Of a stretch of 64,000 nucleotides of DNA, positions 46,639 to 54,583 are shown piece by piece. The stretch is from Flavobacteriia bacterium. GTDB lineage: Bacteria > Bacteroidota > Bacteroidia > Flavobacteriales_D > Crocinitomicaceae. Within the stretch, counting starts at the first letter, position 1. Every line of letters starts with the position of its first letter. Both the position numbers and the translations under genes were made by a program. Below the pieces are notes generated by a model, which worked only from the letters and a program-made list of their open reading frames with translations, did no database searches and had not been told where the DNA came from. The DNA is taken from contig JACPDW010000023.1 of assembly GCA_016183815.1 (NCBI GenBank), forward strand, positions 1 to 64,000, given 5' to 3'.

Positions 46639-48330
46639 TTGGAAAGATATATCAATATTTTATTGATAGACAATGAGAAAAATCGCATTTCTGGTTTAAG
46701 GGAGATATTACATGGAGGTGGAAATAACTTACTTTTTAGTGAAGATATTAGTCATGCACTACATCTAATATCAAGCAGAGAAGTTGGCATTGTAATCCTC
46801 AATATTAATGTTTTTTCTAAAGAGTCAATACCATTTTTTGAAGAATTAAATAAAATAGATCATCAGAAAAATTTAAGAACTATTATTTTATGTGAACAAA
46901 ACACCAATTCTAATTTAATTATCAAATACTTGAATTTAGGTGCAATCGATTTTATACATTTTCCATTTACACCAAATTTAATTAAAGCTAAAATAGAGAT
47001 TTATAAGTCTTTATATTTTAAAGATTTAAGAATTAGACAGTTGTTGGCAAATATTTTTCCTGAAAACGTCATAGAATTATTGAACAATAACAGTAAATTT
47101 TCACCGAGAAGAATCAATAATGGTGTGGTTTTATTTACTGATTTTGTTAATTTTTCTCTGAAAGCAAAAAAAATAGACCCTTTAAAATTGCTAAAAAAAT
47201 TAGAAGGATATTTCAACAAATTTGATGAAATCACAGACCGTTATCATTTAGAGAAAATCAAAACTATTGGAGATTCATACATGGCTATTTCTGGGGTTAC
47301 AGAAACACATGCTCATCCTGAGTTAAGAGCTTGCTTGGCTGCTTTAGAAATTAGAAATTTTATGCTAAATGAACAAGCCATCGCACTCACTTTAGGAAAT
47401 GAATATTGGGAAATAAGAATTGGCATTCATTCTGGACCTCTTGTAGCAGGTGTGATAGGAAATAAAAAATTTAGTTTTGATGTTTGGGGTGACACTGTGA
47501 ACATCAGTTCAAGAACAGAACAAGCAGCTCCAACTAATCAAATAATGGTTACAAAATCCATTCAAAAAAAAGTACACGATTATTTTGAAATGACTTTTAT
47601 TTCAAATATGGATATAAAAAAAAGAGGGGGTACAATAGAAATGTATCAAATTAATAGATTAAAACTCGAATGTTGTGTTTATGGTGAAGGAAAAGTTCCT
47701 AAAAAAGAAATATTAAAAAAATGTGACTTATCTGGAATCGATTTTGATCACATGAAAAAAGACATTTTAAACCGTTTAAGAAACAGATTGCAAGAAGAAC
47801 TTGTTTACCATGATATACATCATACTCTTTCTGTTGATAAATCCGCCATTCGATTAGCACATTTAGAAGGCATAAAAGGTGTTGAATTAATTTTATTAAG
47901 AACAGCTGTGTTTTTTCATGACGCTGGATTTTTATACAATTATGAAGACAATGAAAAAGATGCCATTCGTTTGGTTGAAAGCATTCTTCCTTTTTATGGT
48001 TATGAAGAAACAGAAATTGACATTATTTCTAAGCTTATTCTCTCCACTTCATTAAATGTTAAACCAAAAACTTTACTTGAAGAAATCATCATTGATGCAG
48101 ATTTAGATTATTTAGGGAGAAGTGATTATTTTGACTTATCTAATAAATTGCGACAAGAATTGGAATTCCAAAACAAAAGCTATACAGACATAGAATGGAT
48201 CGATTGTCAAATTGATTTTCTGACCAAACATCAATATCATACAGAAACAGCTAGAAATATAAGACAAAAAGGAAAAGAAAATAAAATCTACGAACTTCAA
48301 TTAATGAAAAATAATCTTTGTGGAAATTAG
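46639..48330 (+). CDS. Pseudo-receiver / class III adenylate cyclase / HD-domain fusion
   Basis: The 563-residue soluble protein has three parts. Residues 1-130 are receiver-like, but the phosphorylated Asp position holds Asn55 (IVILNIN) and the conserved Lys is Phe108, so phosphorylation is unlikely. Residues 155-340 are a class III cyclase: metal ligands Asp168 and Asp212, transition-state Asn288 and Arg292, and ATP-selecting Lys208 and Asp281, which favour cAMP over cGMP. Residues 385-540 are an HD domain with His391, His427-Asp428 and Asp486. The start is a TTG 2 nt after gcvT; a kinase and a LytTR regulator gene follow. That one protein may both make and break a cyclic nucleotide is inference. 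Confidence 0.85.
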   Translation: MERYINILLIDNEKNRISGLREILHGGGNNLLFSEDISHALHLISSREVGIVILNINVFSKESIPFFEELNKIDHQKNLRTIILCEQNTNSNLIIKYLNLGAIDFIHFPFTPNLIKAKIEIYKSLYFKDLRIRQLLANIFPENVIELLNNNSKFSPRRINNGVVLFTDFVNFSLKAKKIDPLKLLKKLEGYFNKFDEITDRYHLEKIKTIGDSYMAISGVTETHAHPELRACLAALEIRNFMLNEQAIALTLGNEYWEIRIGIHSGPLVAGVIGNKKFSFDVWGDTVNISSRTEQAAPTNQIMVTKSIQKKVHDYFEMTFISNMDIKKRGGTIEMYQINRLKLECCVYGEGKVPKKEILKKCDLSGIDFDHMKKDILNRLRNRLQEELVYHDIHHTLSVDKSAIRLAHLEGIKGVELILLRTAVFFHDAGFLYNYEDNEKDAIRLVESILPFYGYEETEIDIISKLILSTSLNVKPKTLLEEIIIDADLDYLGRSDYFDLSNKLRQELEFQNKSYTDIEWIDCQIDFLTKHQYHTETARNIRQKGKENKIYELQLMKNNLCGN

Positions 48331-48360
48331 ACAGAAAAATAAAAAAACTTCTGAAATCTT

Positions 48361-48924
48361 ATGAATAATAATAACGACATTCATTGGAAATTAATCAAAG
48401 AACAATTAAATCCTCATTTTTTATTTAATTCATTGAATGTATTGAAATCACTTATTTCTATCGATAAAGAAAAAGCCATACAATATACCATAGATTTAGC
48501 TGAATTACTTCGTTTAAGTATAGATTATCAAGAATCTAATCAAAAAATTGTAGAAGAAATCAAATTAGTTCAGTTATATCTTTCTTTACAAAATCAACGA
48601 TTTAATAGCAATATTTTGGTAAATATACATGTTCAATCAATGTATAATGAGTATCAAATTCCTTTTCTCAGTTTAATTATTCTCGTCGAAAATACTATTA
48701 AACACAATGTTATTTCGAACAATAAAAAGCTTTTTATTCATATTTATATTGAAGGAGATTATTTATGTGTGAAAAATAACTTAAACAAAAAACATCATTC
48801 CAATAACAGGAAGGGCATTGGTTTATCAACAATTCAAGAAAGGGTAAAAAATATCTGTTCTAAAGAAATGTTGATTGATGAAACTTCTGAATATTTTTGT
48901 GTGAAAATACCTTATTATGCTTAA
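48361..48924 (+). CDS. Soluble LytS-type histidine kinase
   Basis: The 187-residue protein consists only of a His_kinase (LytS/YehU-like) core. The phosphoacceptor motif QLNPHFLFNSLN contains His19, followed by a dimerisation helix and a reduced ATPase domain with the N box LVENTIKHNV and G box KGIGLSTIQERV. It has no membrane segment and no sensor domain, unlike typical LytS proteins of 350 aa or more, so its input must come from another protein. It starts 30 nt after the cyclase gene and overlaps the LytTR regulator gene by 8 nt. Confidence 0.9.
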   Translation: MNNNNDIHWKLIKEQLNPHFLFNSLNVLKSLISIDKEKAIQYTIDLAELLRLSIDYQESNQKIVEEIKLVQLYLSLQNQRFNSNILVNIHVQSMYNEYQIPFLSLIILVENTIKHNVISNNKKLFIHIYIEGDYLCVKNNLNKKHHSNNRKGIGLSTIQERVKNICSKEMLIDETSEYFCVKIPYYA

Positions 48925-49621
48925 AGTACTTGTTGTTGAAGACGAATTATTATCTGCTTTAGAGTTAAAAAAAATGCTCAAAGCCATTCGTCCATCTTAC
49001 ATAGTAACAAAACACCTTTCTTCAATTGAGGAATTAAAATTATATTTCAAAACAAATCCCTCACTTGATTTAATGTTTCTTGATATTGAATTACAAGATG
49101 GAAATTCATTAGAAAAAATTAAAAAATTACATATTCAAACTCCAATCATTTATTGCACTGCTTATTCTCAATATGCAATAGAAGCATTTGATACTAATGC
49201 TATTGGTTATTTATTAAAACCTTTTTCACAATTAAAATTATTAGAAGTAATCGAAAAATTTGAAGAAACTCGGTCGTATATTAAGGAAAAAGCAGAATCA
49301 GACAATACTATTTTTATTCAGTCAGAATATAAAAGAGTGCAAATATCTATCGACGACATTCTATATTTAGAGTCATTAAATGATTATATTCATATACATT
49401 TAAAAGGAAATAAATCCTATTCCACTCTTTTAAGCATGAAAAAAATAATGGAAAAACTTCCCGCTAACAAATTTGTTAGAATTCATCGTTCTTATATTGT
49501 TCCATTGTTTAGAATTCAATTTGTGAAAGGAAAAATTGTATCTTTAGGTTATAAAGAATTGCCTTTAGGTATCACTTACGAAAATGAATTTTATAAACAA
49601 TATTTAAAAGAAAATTATTAA
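48917..49621 (+). CDS. LytTR family response regulator
   Basis: The 234-residue regulator has an intact receiver domain (acidic Glu8/Asp9, phosphoacceptor Asp56 in FLDIELQDG, Lys101 in YLLKPFSQ) and a LytTR DNA-binding domain (about 134-234), recognisable by YLESLNDYIHIHLKG and FVRIHRSYIVP. It overlaps the soluble kinase gene by 8 nt and is surely its partner. Its target promoters cannot be named from sequence. The intact receiver here contrasts with the degenerate one in the cyclase fusion upstream. Confidence 0.94.
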   Translation: MLKVLVVEDELLSALELKKMLKAIRPSYIVTKHLSSIEELKLYFKTNPSLDLMFLDIELQDGNSLEKIKKLHIQTPIIYCTAYSQYAIEAFDTNAIGYLLKPFSQLKLLEVIEKFEETRSYIKEKAESDNTIFIQSEYKRVQISIDDILYLESLNDYIHIHLKGNKSYSTLLSMKKIMEKLPANKFVRIHRSYIVPLFRIQFVKGKIVSLGYKELPLGITYENEFYKQYLKENY

Positions 49622-49642
49622 CTTTAACTAAAAAACACTATT

Positions 49643-50407
49643 ATGCTAGCAAATATTCCCTTAAAAAATGTTTTATTTCTTGACATTGAAACTGTGCCTC
49701 AAGTCTATCGTTTTTCTGAACTATCCGACAAAGCAAAAAGTTTGTTTCAATTAAAAAATCGAAATAAGTTTTCAGATTTATATAAAGAAAACAAAGCCAA
49801 TGAACTCGATTTAAGTGATGAAGATCTTTGGGATAAGGTCTATCAAAACGTATCTGGAATTCAAGCTGAATTTGGTAAAATAATCTGTATTTCTGTTGGA
49901 TTTGTAAAAGAAAACCATACTTTCTCAGAAATTAGACTAAAATCTTTTTTTCACGATGATGAAGAAACTTTACTGAAACTTTTTATTCGTTTGCTCAATG
50001 ACAATCCTAATTTTTCTATTTTATGTGGTCATAATGCCAAAGAATTTGATTTCCCATATATTTGTAGAAGATTGTTAATCAACGGTTTAAATTTGCCTCC
50101 ACAATTAGACATTTCAGGTAAAAAACCATGGGAAATTGCCCACATCGACACCATGGATTTATGGAAATTTGGTGATTTTAAAGCTTATACTTCTTTGTCT
50201 CTTTTGTGTCACGTATTTGACATTCCAACTCCAAAAGACGATATTTCTGGTCAAGATGTAGCCAGGGTTTATTACGAAGAAAACAATCTTTTAAGAATCA
50301 AACAATATTGTGAAAAAGATGTATTGGCATTAGCTCAATTGTTATTAAGAATGAAAAGTTTGCCTTTAATTTCAGATGAAAACATACATTTTTCACAAAA
50401 TACCTAA
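49643..50407 (+). CDS. Predicted PolB-like 3'-5' exonuclease
   Basis: The 254-residue DEDD-superfamily nuclease matches the family annotated as 'predicted 3'-5' exonuclease related to DNA polymerase B'. Metal-binding acidic motifs are FLDIETVPQ (ExoI, residues 12-20), GHNAKEFDFPYICRRLL (ExoII) and YCEKDVLALAQLL (ExoIII). It has no polymerase domain. It follows the LytTR regulator after 21 nt and precedes the aminotransferase by 3 nt. Role is probably DNA or RNA end processing; the partner is unknown. Confidence 0.88.
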   Translation: MLANIPLKNVLFLDIETVPQVYRFSELSDKAKSLFQLKNRNKFSDLYKENKANELDLSDEDLWDKVYQNVSGIQAEFGKIICISVGFVKENHTFSEIRLKSFFHDDEETLLKLFIRLLNDNPNFSILCGHNAKEFDFPYICRRLLINGLNLPPQLDISGKKPWEIAHIDTMDLWKFGDFKAYTSLSLLCHVFDIPTPKDDISGQDVARVYYEENNLLRIKQYCEKDVLALAQLLLRMKSLPLISDENIHFSQNT

Positions 50408-50410
50408 AAA

Positions 50411-51538
50411 ATGAATTCTAAATTACCTGATGTAGGCACGAGTATTTTTACAATTATGTCTAAACTTGCTTTAGAACATAATGCTATAAACTTAGCACAA
50501 GGATTCCCTAATTTTCCGGTCGATGAACGCTTAATTGAAATAGTAAAAGAAGTTAGTAGTGAAAATTTTCATCAATACGCAGCAATGGGTGGAAACTTAA
50601 CTCTTTTAGAACAAATTCAAGAACTAACTTTAAATTCTTATCAAAGAAAAATTACTAATGAAGAAATTTTAATTACTGCTGGAGCTACTCAGGGCATTTT
50701 TACTACTATTCAAGCTTTAATTCATACTGAAGATAAAGTAATTATAATCGACCCAGCTTATGATTGTTATGCTCCCGCTGTCCGACTAGCTGGAGGAATA
50801 CCTGTTCACGTTTCGATGCAAGAAGATTTTACTGTAGATTGGAACAAAGTGAACGATTCTATTGACGAAAAGTGTAAAATGTTAATCATCAACAATCCAC
50901 ACAATCCATCAGGGAAAATATTGAACGAAAATGATTTAAATTCGATTTTTCAAATCGTTCAAAAAAATCCTCAATTGTATCTTTTAGCAGACGAAGTGTA
51001 TGAGTACATTGTTTTTGGAGAAAAACATCTTTCGATAAATTTATACAAAAAATTACATGATAAAAGTATCATCGTTTCATCATTTGGAAAAACATTTCAT
51101 GTAACTGGTTGGAAAATAGCTTATCTGATTGCTCCAAAAAATATTATGGAGGAAATAAAAAAAGTACACCAATATTTGGTTTTTTCTGTAAATAGTATTG
51201 CACAAGAAAGTATTCACAGATATTTAAAAATTGTGAATGTCAAAAATTTATCAAAAGAATATTTGATAAAAAGAGATTTTTTTAGTTCTTCTTTAAAACA
51301 GTCGCTTTTTACTCTACTTCCATGTGAAGGAACATATTTTCAATGTGTTAGCTATGAAAAAATAAGTACTCAAACTGATGTTCAGTTCAGTAGAGAATTG
51401 GTTCAAAAACATAGAGTGGCGGTGATTCCTCTAAGTGTTTTTTATAAAACTCCACCAAAAAATCAAATTTTACGATTATGCTTTGCTAAAGATCAGAACA
51501 CTTTAACAAAAGTGGCGGAAATATTAAGCTCAATTTGA
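50411..51538 (+). CDS. PLP-dependent aminotransferase, methionine/kynurenine aminotransferase type
   Basis: The 375-residue class I/II aminotransferase has LAQGFPNFP at the N terminus, the cofactor-contact NNPHNPSGK, LADEVYEYIVF and the Schiff-base lysine in SSFGKTFHVTGWK. It most resembles the YbdL methionine aminotransferase and kynurenine aminotransferase group, using a broad set of amino acids and 2-oxo acids. Length is typical. The preceding exonuclease gene is 3 nt away, but no metabolic link between them is obvious. Confidence 0.9.
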   Translation: MNSKLPDVGTSIFTIMSKLALEHNAINLAQGFPNFPVDERLIEIVKEVSSENFHQYAAMGGNLTLLEQIQELTLNSYQRKITNEEILITAGATQGIFTTIQALIHTEDKVIIIDPAYDCYAPAVRLAGGIPVHVSMQEDFTVDWNKVNDSIDEKCKMLIINNPHNPSGKILNENDLNSIFQIVQKNPQLYLLADEVYEYIVFGEKHLSINLYKKLHDKSIIVSSFGKTFHVTGWKIAYLIAPKNIMEEIKKVHQYLVFSVNSIAQESIHRYLKIVNVKNLSKEYLIKRDFFSSSLKQSLFTLLPCEGTYFQCVSYEKISTQTDVQFSRELVQKHRVAVIPLSVFYKTPPKNQILRLCFAKDQNTLTKVAEILSSI

Positions 51539-51703
51539 TTGGAAAGTTTATTCATCTTTTCTTATTTTAGATTTTTAAGTTAAGATTCTAAAAATAAATA
51601 CTGTTAAAATTCCTAAAATATTTTGATTTCTAAATTTTTTTGTATATTTTTATATCGGAAATGTAAGCCTTTTTAATAAAAGTTACCATTTAAAATAAGA
51701 AAC

Positions 51704-52054
51704 ATGAATTTACAAAAAAATATAGAAGCTTTAAACATCGAATTAGATCATTTTATTTCTTTATTGAATAAAACATTACCAAGATATTCAATGTTGGTTA
51801 AAAAAAATGATTTAAACGAAATGGAATTGCAAGAATTAGGTGAGATGGAATATCATTTAATAGAAATTAACGCAAAAATAAATGATTTAAAGCACAAACT
51901 TCAACACGATTTATTTGGTTTGAGTATTGATACTTACTATAAACTTAAACAAAAAGCACAAAAAGGTGACACCTCAGCACAAGAGAAAATGGACAAAATG
52001 AAAGAAGCATATTTAAAATCTTTTAAGGACAATTCCATTTTTAATTGGAATTAA
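51704..52054 (+). CDS. Hypothetical protein, helical, 116 aa
   Basis: I do not recognise this protein. It is 116 residues, strongly charged and predicted to be helical throughout, with coiled-coil-like heptads in residues 5-70 (KNIEALNIELDHFISLLNKT, then LQELGEMEYHLIEINAKI). There is no signal peptide or membrane segment. The codon text resembles a genuine gene and an ATG starts it. It stands alone, 165 bp after the aminotransferase gene and just before a repeat-rich zone. Confidence 0.65.
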   Translation: MNLQKNIEALNIELDHFISLLNKTLPRYSMLVKKNDLNEMELQELGEMEYHLIEINAKINDLKHKLQHDLFGLSIDTYYKLKQKAQKGDTSAQEKMDKMKEAYLKSFKDNSIFNWN

Positions 52055-52367
52055 AAAGTTCTCATCAAACAATAATATTTATATTAATCCCGATTCAATT
52101 TTCATAGGAGACCAATTAAAAATTTTCTTCGATGTTGTCTTTTTTCATATTGTATAGGCTTTTTATATTCCAGTTTTATTTCGAGGATACCGATTATTTT
52201 GGAATATTAAATAAATGTATGTGGAATAAAACAAAATCGTTACTACTATAATTGAATAATATAAATTATTTTAAACATCTAATACTTCGGCATTACAAAT
52301 ATAAAATGTCAATTAGAAAAAATTTTGGATTTTCTTTATTTCAACTTTTTATATACTTGCGATGTAT
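52055..52367. other. 313-bp gene-free stretch with a degenerate dispersed repeat
   Basis: There is no coding region. Positions 52108-52225 are a diverged copy of the repeat at 55884-55965; shared words are GACCAATTAAAA, CATATTGTAT/TATATTGTAT and GGAATATTAAATAAATGTAT. The rest is AT-rich. Confidence 0.5.
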
Positions 52368-52636
52368 TAACCTGAGTTCGATAGTAAAATTGAAATTCAG
52401 ATTAATATAAAGAACTGTTAGACAAGGATTTTGATCGAAAATTTAGCGGGCTAAATCGAGAGAAAACAACGAAGTATAACAGTTTTTTTTATAAAGTGAA
52501 AAAATATTCAGCTGATAAACAACGATTTACTTCACAACCCTTTATCGATTTATCTCGATAAATTTTCAAAAGTGTCATTCGTAACTCATTGTTTTTTAGC
52601 GGTCTGAATCTTATTTTAATAATCGAACTCAGGTTA
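52368..52636. mobile_element. MITE-like element with inverted terminal repeats
   Basis: A 269-bp segment is bounded by TAACCTGAGTTCGAT at its left end and the exact inverse ATCGAACTCAGGTTA at its right end. The imperfect inverted similarity continues inward to about 33 bp (AAAAT, then ATTCAGA on both arms). Inside are two more hairpins, ATTTAGC/GCTAAAT at 52441-52456 and TTTATCG/CGATAAA at 52541-52562. No transposase is encoded. This is what a non-autonomous insertion element looks like; the parent family is not identified, and I cannot see a clear target-site duplication. A 23-bp copy of its right end lies at 8935-8957. Confidence 0.72.
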
Positions 52637-52658
52637 TAACCATGAAATTTTAAAATAA

Positions 52659-52823
52659 TTTGATTTCGATTTAATTCAAGTTTATGATAAAAACGGAAAA
52701 CTTGTTTTAGAAACAATAAACACTAATGAAATCGATCTAAAACACTTCTCTTATGGAAATTATCAATTGGTAATCAAAGGAAAATCATTTGAAACAACAC
52801 AACAAATTCAAATTACGAAGTAA
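52659..52823 (+). pseudogene. Relic of a T9SS C-terminal sorting domain
   Basis: The plus-strand frame 52659-52823 is open and reads as the last 54 residues of a type A sorting domain: IQVYDKNGKLVLETINT, then LKHFSYGNYQLVIKG and a final IQITK. It has no start codon; an in-frame stop at 52656 and the MITE-like element lie directly upstream. The rest of the gene is missing, so this is the 3' end of a deleted or disrupted secreted-protein gene. A terminator still follows. Confidence 0.72.
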
Positions 52824-52849
52824 AATTGATTTTGATTAGCACTAAGTTT

Positions 52850-52875
52850 AAAAGCCTCACTTTGTGGGGCTTTTT
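52850..52875. terminator. Rho-independent terminator
   Basis: The stem AAAAGCCTCAC/GTGGGGCTTTTT has a small TTT loop and ends next to the stop of the VOC gene. It can serve the decayed T9SS gene on the plus strand and the VOC gene on the minus strand. Confidence 0.85.
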
Positions 52876-53245
52876 AAAATAAAGCAATTACATGAGTATC
52901 TGGATCTGCATAATAAGCCACTTCAACACCCCATGATCTCATTTGAGTTGGACTTACTAAAGTTGCTCCTAAACGATCTAATGTGGAACAAGTTTTACTT
53001 AAATTTTCAACTTTAAGATACAACTCGCAACGAGGCGTGCCATTTGATTGTTTAGGATGATTCAAAATGGGAGTAATAATTTTTGCAATACCTTCTTCAG
53101 GCATAAGACCCAAACGAGTACTTTCATTGATTTGAAAGCTTGTCATTCCTGGCACATCTAAAATGGGAGATTGCTCTAACAATTGTTCATAAAATTCTTT
53201 ACTAATCTTTTGGTCTTTTACATATAAAATAAATTCTATCTCCAT
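52874..53245 (-). CDS. VOC (glyoxalase/bleomycin-resistance) family protein
   Basis: From the ATG at 53245 the protein has 123 residues of the vicinal oxygen chelate fold: the two beta-alpha-beta-beta-beta units begin with IEFILYVKDQKISKEFYEQL and ELYLKVENLSKTCSTLDRLG, and the chain ends in YYADPDTHVIALF. An in-frame TTG at 53254 would add three residues. Function is unknown; members include glyoxalases, dioxygenases and antibiotic-binding proteins. It follows gpsA after 15 nt and is probably cotranscribed. Confidence 0.85.
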   Translation of the reverse strand: MEIEFILYVKDQKISKEFYEQLLEQSPILDVPGMTSFQINESTRLGLMPEEGIAKIITPILNHPKQSNGTPRCELYLKVENLSKTCSTLDRLGATLVSPTQMRSWGVEVAYYADPDTHVIALF

Positions 53246-53260
53246 TATTTCCAAAACTAA

Positions 53261-54259
53261 TTAACACAATTTATCTGACAAAATTCTCATTTCTATTACA
53301 GGAGAAATTTTTTCATATAAAATATTATACACAGCTTCTACTATTGGCATTTCAACTTGAAATTTTTTGTTTATTTCATATACTGATTTGGTGGCATAAT
53401 ATCCTTCTGCAATCATATCCATTTCTAATTGAGCTGATTTAACAGAGTAACCTTTTCCAATCATAAACCCAAAAGTTCTATTTCTAGAGAATTTCGAATA
53501 AGCTGTAACTAATAAATCACCTAAATAAGCACTAGATTTTACGTCACGATGTATTGGACTGACTTCATCAATAAAATTTTCAATTTCTTGTATTGCATTT
53601 GCGATTAATACTGACTGAAAATTATCACCATAGCCTAGTCCAGCACAAATTCCTGACGCTAAAGCATATACATTTTTTAATACTGCAGACAATTCTGTTC
53701 CAAATAAATCATCAGAAACGCTTGTTTTGATGTATCTACAAGCTAACATATCTGCCATTTGATTTGAAATTCTTTCATCTTGACAAGCTATAGTAAGATA
53801 CGAAAGGCGCTCTAAAGCAACTTCTTCTGCATGACAAGGACCACAAATAATACCAATTTTACTGTAAGGAGTTCCAAATGACTTATGGATAAATCTTGCT
53901 GGAATAGCATTGTATTGTGGAATAATTCCTTTGACAGCTGAAAAAACAACTTTTCCTTCAAATATTTTTTTATTCATTGAATCAAAAAGATCGAATAAAA
54001 AAGCTGAAGGTGTAGCAATAATTATTACATCAGAAGGTTCAATTATTTCAATTAAATCAGTAGAAACATTAATTTTATCTAAATTAAACTCAACAGACTG
54101 TAAATATTTTGGATTATGTCGATATTTTAAGATGTGTGCAACAGACTCATTACTTCTCATCCACCAATTTATAACAGTAAGGTTGTTAGAAAGAATTTTA
54201 ACTAAAGCGGTTGCCCAGCTTCCACCACCAATAACAGCAATTTTTTTTATTTTGGTCAT
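53261..54259 (-). CDS. gpsA: Glycerol-3-phosphate dehydrogenase [NAD(P)+]
   Basis: GpsA reduces dihydroxyacetone phosphate to sn-glycerol-3-phosphate for phospholipid synthesis. The 332-residue protein has an N-terminal Rossmann motif AVIGGGSWATALVKIL (residues 8-23), IIATPSAF, SAVKGI, the substrate segment CGPCHAEEVALE and the C-terminal catalytic lysine in AVLKNVYALASGICAGLGYGDN. Length is standard. A TAAGTTTG box lies 12 nt upstream of the ATG. Confidence 0.95.
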   Translation of the reverse strand: MTKIKKIAVIGGGSWATALVKILSNNLTVINWWMRSNESVAHILKYRHNPKYLQSVEFNLDKINVSTDLIEIIEPSDVIIIATPSAFLFDLFDSMNKKIFEGKVVFSAVKGIIPQYNAIPARFIHKSFGTPYSKIGIICGPCHAEEVALERLSYLTIACQDERISNQMADMLACRYIKTSVSDDLFGTELSAVLKNVYALASGICAGLGYGDNFQSVLIANAIQEIENFIDEVSPIHRDVKSSAYLGDLLVTAYSKFSRNRTFGFMIGKGYSVKSAQLEMDMIAEGYYATKSVYEINKKFQVEMPIVEAVYNILYEKISPVIEMRILSDKLC

Positions 54260-54270
54260 AATTAACAGGA

Positions 54271-54278
54271 CAAACTTA
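54271..54278 (-). promoter_or_regulatory. Candidate gpsA promoter -7 box (TAAGTTTG)
   Basis: It matches TAnnTTTG on the minus strand immediately upstream of the gpsA ATG, so the leader would be very short. A TTTG occurs 25 nt further upstream, which is longer than usual spacing. Confidence 0.4.
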
Positions 54279-54333
54279 ATTATTTTTTTTTGAATGATTC
54301 CACCAAAAGATATTTCACAAAGTCAAAATTTAG

Positions 54334-54341
54334 TAAATTTG
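54334..54341 (+). promoter_or_regulatory. Candidate promoter -7 box (TAAATTTG) of the small membrane protein gene
   Basis: It matches TAnnTTTG and ends 23 nt before the ATG at 54365. It supports that start over the in-frame TTG at 54290, which lies upstream of the box. Confidence 0.45.
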
Positions 54342-54364
54342 AACAATTATTTAAAACAAAACAA

Positions 54365-54574
54365 ATGAAAAAAAACATGGGCAAAATAGATCGATTGATA
54401 AGAGTAATCATTGCTTTAATTATTTCAACATTAATTGTTACAAATTTGATTAAAGGAATATTAGCCACTGTTTTATTAATATTGGCAGCAGTTTTTTTGT
54501 TTACAAGTTTTATACAATTTTGTCCTTTGTACACCTTATTTGGGATTAATACTTGCGAAAAAAAACAAAATTAA
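54365..54574 (+). CDS. Small membrane protein of the YgaP/DUF2892 family
   Basis: From the ATG at 54365 the protein has 69 residues: a basic N terminus (MKKNMGKIDRLIRV), two membrane helices (about 14-32 and 35-52) and the short cysteine-containing tail FCPLYTLFGINTC. This matches the DUF2892 family, which also forms the membrane anchor of some rhodanese proteins. The function of the stand-alone form is unknown. It precedes the dehydrogenase gene by 9 nt. Confidence 0.85.
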   Translation: MKKNMGKIDRLIRVIIALIISTLIVTNLIKGILATVLLILAAVFLFTSFIQFCPLYTLFGINTCEKKQN

Positions 54575-54583
54575 TTACAAAGT

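Noticed and set aside
46639-49621. An anti-phage cyclic-nucleotide defence system
   Set aside because: There is a cyclase, but no effector with a membrane, TIR or nuclease domain controlled by a cyclic nucleotide is next to it. The neighbours are a two-component pair and a general exonuclease, so ordinary signalling is the simpler reading.
52489-52716. 75-residue open frame on the minus strand
   Set aside because: It lies mostly inside the MITE-like element and crosses its right end and the T9SS relic in antisense. No start context or family resemblance supports it.
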